A stretch of 6,401 bases of DNA from Lachnospiraceae bacterium UBA1066 (GCA_002316215.1 DCDB01000295.1:1-6401), one strand, 5' to 3'; positions 1 through 5,005 are shown, counted from the first letter of the stretch. Numbers and translations: made by a program. Notes: generated by a model from the letters alone, not told the origin.

Positions 1-221
1 CAGGATTACCCGTAACTTCAAAAGAAATTAGGAATTTACGGGTAGTCCGGAGTCCGGAATAAAACGGTTGAAAGTCAGGATTACCCGTAACTTCAAAAGA
101 AATTAGAAATTTACGGGTAGTCCGGAGTTCAGGACAGACGGATGAAAGCCAGGATTACCCGTAACTTTAAAAGAAATCAGACTTTTACGGGTAATCGGAA
201 GTGTAGGGGTTCAGTTCAAGT
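1..221. repeat. Three tandem ~75-bp units, each with an inverted repeat
   Basis: Units begin at 1, 76 and 150, each starting CAGGATTACCCGTAAC. The first may continue beyond the window edge. Each contains TACCCGTAA followed 20 bases later by its reverse complement TTACGGGTA (7-15/36-44, 82-90/112-120, 156-164/186-194). In the third unit the arms extend to 11 perfect bases (154-164/185-195). The ten-base elements TTACCCGTAA and TTACGGGTA(A/G) start at 6, 36, 81, 111, 155 and 185, giving spacings of 30, 45, 30, 44 and 30. The loop is A-rich and conserved (CTTCAAAAGAAATTAG). The stretches between hairpins are also related, ending GAAAGT or GAAAGC, so this is a tandem repeat and not a CRISPR array. 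No T tract follows any hairpin, so they do not look like terminators. The function is unknown. They may be operator sites, structured RNA, or an intergenic repeat. No gene is visible in 1-256. Confidence 0.9.
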
Positions 222-243
222 GGCGGAACAGAAGGCCTGGATT

Positions 244-249
244 TATAAA
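244..249 (+). promoter_or_regulatory. Possible -10 box for the transpeptidase gene
   Basis: TATAAA lies in an A/T-rich patch (ATTTATAAAA) between the repeat array and the gene. Transcription from it would begin near 256, leaving a leader of about 34 bases before the start at 290. There is no recognisable -35 box at the usual distance (TGGCGG at 221-226), so this is a weak call. If it is real, the promoter may depend on an activator. Confidence 0.3.
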
Positions 250-278
250 ACATGACATGAAGGATCTTATGAACAGCC

Positions 279-292
279 AGGGAGGCAGCATG
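279..292 (+). promoter_or_regulatory. Ribosome binding site that decides the transpeptidase start
   Basis: AGGGAGG at 279-285 lies four bases before the ATG at 290 and is the best Shine-Dalgarno match among three in-frame ATG candidates. The ATG at 269 has a weaker AAGGA (260-264) four bases upstream. The ATG at 257 has none. I therefore place the start at 290, although 269 cannot be excluded. Confidence 0.6.
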
Positions 293-1729
293 ACACAGAG
301 ACAAAGAATTTTATATAAAAAGCAGCAGGCGAAGAAACAGCAGGCGAAGAAACGCAGGCGGAATGCGGCATTGCTTTTATCCGGCATCGGAGCGGCGGCC
401 CTTCTCGTCTTGTATTTTGCGGGCGCTTCTCATTTTAAAAATCATTTTTTAAGCGGTTCGGAAATGAACGGCGTCGATATCGGCGGCCTCACTCTCGAAG
501 AGGCGGAGACAAAGGCGGAAGCAGCCAATCAGGATTATAAGCTGTCTGTCGAAGGGACGAACGGTGTGACGGAAACGGTCGCGGGCAGCAGTATCGGCCT
601 GCATTACGCGGATGACGAAGAAATTGCGCAGCTTCTGGGCAGCCAAAACAGGTGGGCGTGGTTTGCGGGCATCGGTACGACGAAGACCTATGCCATGTCG
701 AAGGAGACGGTCTATGACAGCACTCTTTTAGACGGGGTGCTGGACGGGCTTTCGAGCCTCGACGCCTCGACGCAGACGGCGCCGACCGACGCTTATCTTA
801 CGAAGGATGCTGACGGAAAGTACGTGATTGTCCCGGAGACGGCCGGAACCCTGATTGACGTTTCGGAGGCAAAGGCAAAAATTGCCGCAGCGATAAATGA
901 AGGGAAGAGCGAGGCGGATCTTTCGTCCTGTCTGGTTCAGCCGGCCGTGACGCAGAATGACGCGGGCCTCATTTCACGAAGAGACGCCTGGAACGCTTAT
1001 ATGGCTTCGGCAGGCCTCACCTATTCTTTCGGTGAAAATGAAGAAACGATTACATCCGATGTCCTGTCAGGGCTTCTGAAAGATGACGGGACAAATGTTT
1101 ATCTAAGTGATAGTGCGGTGGATAAGCTGGTCAACAGCTGGGGGAAGAAGTATGATACCTTCGGACTTTCGATGCAGTTTAAGACCCATTCCGGCAGTAC
1201 GGTAACCGTGCCGGCAGGCGGCGATTACGGCTGGGCTCTTAATGTGGATAAGACAGCAGACGATGTGATTTCGGCAATTGAAGACGGCGGGAGCGGAACC
1301 CGGAATCCGATTTTCGAATATTCGGCGAAGTCCTGGGAAAACGGAGGTCTCGGCGGAACTTATGTCGAAGTGAGCATAGAGGATCAGAAGCTCTGGTGCT
1401 ATAAGGACGGTGTGGCCGTTATGGAAACAGATGTTGTAACGGGGCTTCCGACGGATGACCGCTCGACCTACAAGGGCGTTTTTGCAGTCGATGCGAAGGA
1501 ACAGAATGCGACGCTCGGAAGCTATGATGTCCAGGGGTATGAATCGCCGGTCAGCTATTGGGCGCCGTTTAACGGGGGAGAGGGACTGCATGATGCGCCG
1601 TGGCGCCCGGAGTTCGGCGGAACGATTTATGAGACGAACGGGTCGCACGGATGCGTCAATATCCCGCCGGAAAACATGGCCGTCATCTACAATACGATTT
1701 CGATCGGAACAGCCGTCGTCGTGTACTAA
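290..1729 (+). CDS. Membrane-anchored L,D-transpeptidase (YkuD family)
   Basis: This gene encodes a predicted cell-wall enzyme of 479 residues from the chosen start (490 if the ATG at 257 is used). Numbering here is from 290. A basic, glutamine-rich cytoplasmic N-terminus (QQAKKQQAKKRRR) precedes one membrane segment at about 26-46, so the rest should be extracellular. Residues about 58-330 start with the motif MNGVDIGGLTLEEA and resemble the peptidoglycan-binding (PG_binding_4, VanW-associated) modules found before YkuD domains. The C-terminal ~120 residues form the YkuD catalytic domain. It has a conserved His in GLHDAPW (H434) and the signature SHGCVN with nucleophile Cys455 (codon 1652-1654), 24 residues before the end. 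Known family members form 3-3 cross-links in peptidoglycan or attach proteins to it, and resist many beta-lactams. The domain order matches enterococcal Ldt-fm. The gene stands alone: a repeat array lies upstream and a convergent gene downstream. The family call is firm, but the exact substrate is not shown. Confidence 0.93.
   Translation: MTQRQRILYKKQQAKKQQAKKRRRNAALLLSGIGAAALLVLYFAGASHFKNHFLSGSEMNGVDIGGLTLEEAETKAEAANQDYKLSVEGTNGVTETVAGSSIGLHYADDEEIAQLLGSQNRWAWFAGIGTTKTYAMSKETVYDSTLLDGVLDGLSSLDASTQTAPTDAYLTKDADGKYVIVPETAGTLIDVSEAKAKIAAAINEGKSEADLSSCLVQPAVTQNDAGLISRRDAWNAYMASAGLTYSFGENEETITSDVLSGLLKDDGTNVYLSDSAVDKLVNSWGKKYDTFGLSMQFKTHSGSTVTVPAGGDYGWALNVDKTADDVISAIEDGGSGTRNPIFEYSAKSWENGGLGGTYVEVSIEDQKLWCYKDGVAVMETDVVTGLPTDDRSTYKGVFAVDAKEQNATLGSYDVQGYESPVSYWAPFNGGEGLHDAPWRPEFGGTIYETNGSHGCVNIPPENMAVIYNTISIGTAVVVY
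323..352 (+). repeat. Exact 15-bp tandem duplication inside the transpeptidase gene
   Basis: CAGCAGGCGAAGAAA occurs twice without a gap (323-337 and 338-352). It encodes QQAKK twice in the basic cytoplasmic tail just before the membrane segment. The unit is a multiple of three, so copy-number change would keep the reading frame. Confidence 0.9.
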
Positions 1730-1765
1730 GTTAAGGCGGACGCCGGAAGGAGATGACAAACTTAT

Positions 1766-1815
1766 TTCGGGAACTCGGCAAGCCTTACGATAGCGAAAAA
1801 AGTTGCCATCCCGAA
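1766..1815. other. Stem-loop in the convergent gap, terminator role uncertain
   Basis: TTCGGGA (1766-1772) pairs with TCCCGAA (1809-1815), and inside it GGCAA (1777-1781) pairs with TTGCC (1803-1807). The two stems give about twelve base pairs with a small asymmetric bulge and a 21-base loop. It lies between two genes that point at each other, where a shared terminator would be expected. No clear T tract follows on either strand: the minus side has only ATAAGTTTG, and the plus side runs into the palindromes. I therefore call it only a possible transcript-end structure. Confidence 0.3.
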
Positions 1816-1866
1816 TCCGCGGGGACAGTCCCCAGCGTTAATTCGAATCCCCGGGGACAGTCCCCA
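1812..1866. repeat. Pair of GGGGACAGTCCCC palindromes, REP-like
   Basis: Two copies of GGGGACAGTCCCC occur at 1821-1833 and 1853-1865. Each is embedded in a 23-base direct repeat (1812-1834 and 1844-1866) with one mismatch, at a period of 32 bases. Each copy is an inverted repeat with arms GGGGAC/GTCCCC. The two copies can also pair with one another, leaving a 19-base loop, which is the shape of REP/BIME elements. Palindromes of this kind are known to be dispersed in many bacterial genomes and are often associated with REP-associated tyrosine transposases. No such transposase is in this window. The second copy overlaps the 3' end of the minus-strand gene. Confidence 0.85.
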
Positions 1867-4621
1867 CAGCGATGAATTTCTGCGCCGTGACGTCGGAGGC
1901 GACGGTGAGAGGAGCGGCGGTGAAGTCGGCGACGTGGATGATTTCATGGAAGAAGTCTGCAGCCTTCGGGTCAGTGAGAAACTGCCCGAGGGCATTTTCT
2001 TTGTTAAGAAGGAAGCTGTCACGGAAGACGGTGTCTTTACTGCCCTGGAAGAGGGCGGCGTAAAAGATGCCGCTTTCGACCAGATCCTGGAAGAAATGGC
2101 TGCCGTAGGATATGTCGGGCATGAGGCCGGCTTCGGGATAGGAGACTTCGACGAGGGCATCCATGTGGCAGAGTTCCGTGAAATGGACGGGCACGCCGAG
2201 GGAAGCGGTGGTCGTGCCCCAGCGGCCCGGGCCGATGAGCATGGCATGGCGGCCGTTCAGGGCTTCATTTAACATTCCTATGATGCGCGCGGCCATGTAT
2301 TTGTCCTGTTCCGACAGGGTGAGGTATTCCTTTACTTTTACGAAAATGACGCAGTCGACGGAAAGGGAGACGTTGCCGCCCATGAAGCTGCCGCAGCCGC
2401 CGAAAAGCAGGGCGGCCGGCGGAACATTTTCCGGAAAGGCGTGCGCAGGGCCGATGCTTTTGGTCTGGAGCGGACGGCACTGCAGGAGATTGATACGGTA
2501 TTCTCCTTCAGGAGAAAAGTTAACCGTGAATTCGGTATCCACGGGGTAGTCGTAGATATTTTCAAGCAGTGAGAGCATTTTCTCCATAGAGGCGGGAAAA
2601 TCCGTTCCGGTGAGCATTTTCTTAAATGAAAGGAACTGCGGCGCTTTCCGTCCCGCCATGCCGTTTTCACGAAAAAATTCAGCTGTCCGGCGGTCTTCTT
2701 CCAGGAAGAGCCGGCGGTTGGCTTTAAGATCGAGCGTGTCCACGGCCTCAAGCGGGACGGTCTCGAATTTGTTATCGGCGAGGTTCAGGACATCGACAAA
2801 ATGCTGGGAGAACTTCTTTTCATCGCCGTTTTCGACCATCGGAGGCCGCTCCGGACGGTCCAGGCAGACGATGCGCGGATAGTCGCCTTCGACGCGGTTG
2901 ACGGCGCGTGTTCCGAGGCCGAAGACAAGCCGGATCATGCCCTTCCGGATATCCGTATTTTTGTCCCACATAAAAAGCGACTGCGAATTTCCGACGCCGG
3001 CTGCGTGCGGGAAGAAATAATCGCCGTAATGGTTTCCGGCGACGCGCATAATCAGAATGGCCATCTGCTCGTCGGAAAATGCAAGGCCGCGGTTTTCCCG
3101 GTAGCGCAGGGCATCTTCATTCAGCATGCTGGCGTAGACCTCCCGGATGGCGGAGACGAAGGCTTCATATCGTTCGTCCGGTGAGCCCTGATTGACGCAG
3201 AAGACAGAATCGTACTTTCCGGCGAAAGCATTTCCGAAATTGTCTTCAAGAAGTGAACTTGAGCGGACGATGATCGGAGACTGGCCGAAATATTCGAGGA
3301 CATAGCGGAACTGCTCGCGGATTTCATGCGGGAACCGTCCGGTAAGAATTTTTTCGTGAAGCTCACGTGCGTATTTGTAATAGCCTTCCTTTGTTTTCTG
3401 CAGGAGACGCAGGTTCCAGAGACCGTTCTGGACGATGTAAGTGTAGTAGACGTCCGCGCCGAGATAAAAGCTGTCGTGCGGGACAAAGCGTTTTGCATAA
3501 AATTCATGGTCTTCCTGTGACAGGATGTTTCGGGCGAGCAGCATGCCGACCGCTTTTCCGCCGATGAAGCCGGTGCCGATTTCCCTTTGCTGGATGCGGA
3601 TCAGGCTTTCGAGAGAGAAATATTTCTGCGCGAGAGGTTCCATCCGTCCGTCGCGCCCGATCAGGATGGAAATGAGCTTCTTTCGTACCGGCAGCTGCTC
3701 CTCCGGGCTTTTTCCGATAAATCCGGATGCTTCGGAAAATGTGCGGTTCCAGAAATCCGGCCTGTCGGAGGAAAGCGGAAGATCGCCGAAAAGCTCCGCG
3801 GCATCCGAACTGGAGGTGATGCTGACAGCGTCATTTTCCGTAATGAGATGCGGAAAGAACATGGTCGGGGAATAGCGCTCCCAGACTTTTAACGGATGGA
3901 TGTAGGTGCTTTCGTTCCGCCGGTAAAGGTCGAGAAGAAGCTGCGTCGTTTCACGGATGCGGGCGACCGATTCGTAGGTGTGCGCATTTTTAAGAAGCGG
4001 GAAATAGGCCACGGTAAAAAGATCGAAGAGGTAAGGGCAGGTCACGCGGAAGAAATTTCCGATCATGAGGTCGGAGCACCAGCTGTCCAGAAGTCCGGAA
4101 AGGCAGTCGAAGACGTAAAAGACACCCTCGCCTTCCTGCCCGATCAGGCGGTGGATTTCCGTCGTGAAATGCTCGAAGCCGAGCGAGGCGTCGACATTGT
4201 ACTGCACGATGTCCGGATAGCCGTCCGCAGGTGTGGTTTGCGGATGACCGTCTGGATCGGCGGTTTCTTGTGGGGACGGTTCCTGCTTTCCCGAACCCTC
4301 ACAGCCGTCCGTTAAAGTACTGTGGCTACCGGCCTGACAGGAGACGGAACCGGCCGAACAGTTCTCCGGGGCATTTGGCAGCAGGGCTTTCGGAGAATGT
4401 TCCGTCACCTTGAGAAGCGGCGCATGATTTCCGAAACGAAAATAGACAATCCTCCGGCGGTCACGGACGGCCTGAGCGACAAAGGGATCGCAGACGCAGC
4501 GGAAATCTTCCAGCTTTTCCACCTGCCAGACGACATTGTCGCCCATGCGCAGATGGTCGATGGCCTTATCGAACCCCGGAAGTCCCGTACTGACACGTTC
4601 GTCATAGGAATATTTCTTCAT
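1838..4621 (-). CDS. KaiC-like/PPDK-N (PEP/pyruvate-binding ATP-grasp) protein of unknown function
   Basis: The protein has 927 residues. It starts at an ATG with GGAGGTGAT seven bases upstream. Residues about 10-260 resemble a KaiC/RecA-type fold (STGLPGFDKAIDHL at 11-24). Where a Walker A loop would sit the sequence is MGDNVVWQVEKLEDF, with no GKT/GKS. A Walker B-like strand GVFYVFDCLSG (166-176) remains. Residues about 75-136 are a Ser/Pro/Gly/Thr-rich, probably disordered insertion. Residues about 345-720 match the PPDK-N ATP-grasp domain: GGKAVGM (Lys356), VRSSSLLED (Arg453), MAILIMRV, GLGTRAVN and INLLQCRP (Gln714). The rest is a family-specific tail with IGPGRWGTTTASLGVP (796-811). Nothing resembles the phosphohistidine motif (GG-TSH) or the PEP-binding barrel, so automatic names such as phosphoenolpyruvate synthase would be misleading. 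ATP binding or phosphotransfer is plausible, but the substrate is unknown. The last codons come from a palindromic repeat. The gene is monocistronic as seen here and divergent from glnN. Confidence 0.9.
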   Translation of the reverse strand: MKKYSYDERVSTGLPGFDKAIDHLRMGDNVVWQVEKLEDFRCVCDPFVAQAVRDRRRIVYFRFGNHAPLLKVTEHSPKALLPNAPENCSAGSVSCQAGSHSTLTDGCEGSGKQEPSPQETADPDGHPQTTPADGYPDIVQYNVDASLGFEHFTTEIHRLIGQEGEGVFYVFDCLSGLLDSWCSDLMIGNFFRVTCPYLFDLFTVAYFPLLKNAHTYESVARIRETTQLLLDLYRRNESTYIHPLKVWERYSPTMFFPHLITENDAVSITSSSDAAELFGDLPLSSDRPDFWNRTFSEASGFIGKSPEEQLPVRKKLISILIGRDGRMEPLAQKYFSLESLIRIQQREIGTGFIGGKAVGMLLARNILSQEDHEFYAKRFVPHDSFYLGADVYYTYIVQNGLWNLRLLQKTKEGYYKYARELHEKILTGRFPHEIREQFRYVLEYFGQSPIIVRSSSLLEDNFGNAFAGKYDSVFCVNQGSPDERYEAFVSAIREVYASMLNEDALRYRENRGLAFSDEQMAILIMRVAGNHYGDYFFPHAAGVGNSQSLFMWDKNTDIRKGMIRLVFGLGTRAVNRVEGDYPRIVCLDRPERPPMVENGDEKKFSQHFVDVLNLADNKFETVPLEAVDTLDLKANRRLFLEEDRRTAEFFRENGMAGRKAPQFLSFKKMLTGTDFPASMEKMLSLLENIYDYPVDTEFTVNFSPEGEYRINLLQCRPLQTKSIGPAHAFPENVPPAALLFGGCGSFMGGNVSLSVDCVIFVKVKEYLTLSEQDKYMAARIIGMLNEALNGRHAMLIGPGRWGTTTASLGVPVHFTELCHMDALVEVSYPEAGLMPDISYGSHFFQDLVESGIFYAALFQGSKDTVFRDSFLLNKENALGQFLTDPKAADFFHEIIHVADFTAAPLTVASDVTAQKFIAVGTVPGDSN
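4214..4399 (-). other. Low-complexity, probably disordered insertion in the KaiC-like domain
   Basis: These bases encode about residues 75-136 of the minus-strand protein, rich in Ser, Pro, Gly, Thr, Gln and Asp (for example SGKQEPSPQETADPDGHPQ). They split two hydrophobic strands of the KaiC-like half (RRRIVYFRFGNHAPLL and PDIVQYNVDASLGF). From memory of the family these are normally joined by a short loop, so the stretch looks like an expansion. At 4272-4284 it contains GGGGACGGTTCCT, which matches 10 of 13 positions of the window's palindromic repeat and may be a decayed copy. Confidence 0.5.
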
Positions 4622-4624
4622 ATA

Positions 4625-4633
4625 ATCACCTCC
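4625..4633 (-). promoter_or_regulatory. Ribosome binding site of the KaiC-like/PPDK-N gene
   Basis: On the minus strand GGAGGTGAT ends just before TATATG. The GGAGG core is seven bases from the start codon, a near-ideal site that fixes the start at 4621. A small hairpin abuts it on the 5' side: GCUU/AAGC (4652-4655 with 4634-4637) enclosing UGCC/GGCA (4646-4649 with 4639-4642). Confidence 0.8.
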
Positions 4634-4638
4634 GCTTA

Positions 4639-4770
4639 TGCCGCAGGCAGGAAGCTGCTGTCATCTGACATATGGCTGCCGGTCTTTGAAAGCTCCCGGC
4701 ATCCGATGTGCATTTGCCGATTTTTGCCGGCAGCTGACATTTGGCACAACTGCACCTTCCCAAAAAGAAA
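4639..4770 (-). other. Structured leader of the KaiC-like/PPDK-N gene, class not recognised
   Basis: After the early terminator, about 150 bases of leader remain before the start codon and are rich in inverted repeats. GCTGCCGG at 4675-4682 pairs with CCGGCAGC at 4727-4734. Part of that second arm can instead be used by CCGGCA (4696-4701) pairing with TGCCGG (4725-4730), so the two folds exclude each other. TGTCA-TC-TGACA at 4659-4670 is a further dyad. I do not recognise a known riboswitch or T-box. The fold could be a regulator-binding region, an unknown cis-acting RNA, or of no consequence. Confidence 0.4.
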
Positions 4771-4773
4771 GAC

Positions 4774-4820
4774 AAAAAAAGCAGACTGCAAAATGACCGA
4801 CGGCCCCTTTGCTATCTGCT
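4774..4820 (-). terminator. Intrinsic terminator at the start of the minus-strand leader
   Basis: Read on the minus strand, AGCAGA (4820-4815) pairs with TCTGCT (4785-4780). After one G-U pair and one mismatch, GCAAA (4812-4808) pairs with TTTGC (4792-4788). Seven T residues follow at once (4780-4774, the first also in the stem). The stem is about 12 pairs. The T tract exists only on the minus strand, which fixes the direction. It begins almost at the predicted transcription start and lies about 150 bases before the start codon, so it would abort transcription unless overridden. Confidence 0.7.
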
Positions 4821-4827
4821 TGAAATT

Positions 4828-4855
4828 ATTTTAGCATGTTTTCATTTTTCGTCAA
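4828..4855 (-). promoter_or_regulatory. Predicted promoter of the KaiC-like/PPDK-N gene
   Basis: On the minus strand TTGACG (4855-4850) is separated by 16 bases from TAAAAT (4833-4828), with an extended -10 TGC just before it. Both boxes match five of six consensus bases. Transcription should begin near 4822, giving a leader of about 200 bases. Confidence 0.65.
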
Positions 4856-4858
4856 TAT

Positions 4859-4913
4859 GGGGACTGTCCCCAAGTGCTTGAAAATTTCTGTCCCCAAGTG
4901 CTTGAAAATTTCT
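4859..4913. repeat. GGGGACTGTCCCC palindrome joined to a 24-bp tandem duplication
   Basis: GGGGACTGTCCCC at 4859-4871 belongs to the same palindrome family as 1821-1865. The following 24-base unit (TGTCCCCAAGTGCTTGAAAA plus TTTC) occurs twice without a gap, at 4865-4888 and 4889-4912. Each unit contains two small dyads, CAAG-TG-CTTG (4871-4880 and 4895-4904) and GAAA-A-TTTC (4880-4888 and 4904-4912). The array exactly fills the space between the two divergent -35 boxes, ending two bases before the glnN -35. It could be an inserted repeat, a regulator-binding site, or both. Confidence 0.85.
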
Positions 4914-4914
4914 C

Positions 4915-4943
4915 TTGACACGGATATGAAAAGAAAGTATTAT
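4915..4943 (+). promoter_or_regulatory. glnN: Predicted promoter of glnN
   Basis: A perfect TTGACA (4915-4920) is followed after 17 bases by TATTAT (4938-4943), five of six matches to the consensus. Transcription should begin near 4950. A small dyad TGTTC-CTC-GAACA (4943-4955) straddles the predicted start and could be an operator. The promoter looks strong, so control after initiation would be useful for a nitrogen gene. Confidence 0.8.
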
Positions 4944-4950
4944 GTTCCTC

Positions 4951-4964
4951 GAACAAAGGCGTTC
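4951..4964 (+). promoter_or_regulatory. Small hexaloop hairpin overlapping the glnN leader terminator
   Basis: GAAC (4951-4954) pairs with GTTC (4961-4964) around the six-base loop AAAGGC. Loop position 1 is A and position 4 is G, as in the loops recognised by ANTAR-domain antiterminators. The hairpin uses bases 4955-4964, which form the 5' arm of the terminator, so the two folds cannot coexist. The stem is only four pairs and a second hexaloop hairpin, usual for ANTAR targets, was not found. This is suggestive only. Confidence 0.3.
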
Positions 4965-4988
4965 AGATAATCTTGAGCGCCTTTTTTT
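4955..4988 (+). terminator. Intrinsic terminator (attenuator) in the glnN leader
   Basis: AAAGGCGTTCA (4955-4965) pairs with TGAGCGCCTTT (4974-4984) over 11 positions including one G-U, with an eight-base loop. The run of seven T residues is at 4982-4988. It lies only about five bases after the predicted transcription start and 35 bases before the start codon, and no plus-strand gene upstream needs it. The simplest reading is a leader terminator controlling glnN. Its 3' arm (TTGAGCGC, 4973-4980) can also pair with GCGCTCAA (4991-4998), but that strand is made after the U tract. Confidence 0.75.
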
Positions 4989-5005
4989 GTGCGCTCAAAT
5001 CCAGA

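Noticed and set aside
1..221. Possible CRISPR array from regularly spaced repeats
   Set aside because: The stretches between the conserved cores are themselves similar, only three units exist, and each unit has a long internal inverted repeat with a loop. This is a tandem repeat.
1753..1875. Short plus-strand reading frame of about 40 codons after AAGGAG
   Set aside because: The Shine-Dalgarno sequence touches the ATG with no spacing, the frame runs through both palindromes, and the end overlaps the opposite-strand gene. No recognisable protein results.
1762..2247. Minus-strand open frame of 161 codons and other long frames within 1838-4621
   Set aside because: They overlap the large gene in other frames, have compositions rich in Arg, Ser and Pro typical of shadow frames in GC-rich coding DNA, and lack ribosome binding sites.
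1838..4621. Calling the gene phosphoenolpyruvate synthase (ppsA)
   Set aside because: Only the ATP-grasp domain is shared. The catalytic phosphohistidine motif and PEP-binding domain are absent.
4622..4770. T-box or known riboswitch in the minus-strand leader
   Set aside because: No T-box consensus (AGGGTGGNACCGCG) and no core of a riboswitch class that I recognise was found.
4780..4820. Reading the terminator as a plus-strand signal
   Set aside because: After the plus-strand hairpin the sequence is TGAAATTATTTTAG, not an immediate T tract. The tract is on the minus side.
4322..4834. Plus-strand frame of 170 codons crossing the start of the minus-strand gene
   Set aside because: It lies antisense to coding sequence and then runs through the promoter, terminator and leader of that gene. 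No ribosome binding site or family similarity was seen.
4973..4998. Classical antiterminator formed by TTGAGCGC with GCGCTCAA
   Set aside because: Its second strand is transcribed after the U tract, so it could not form before the termination decision. It is kept only as a side note.
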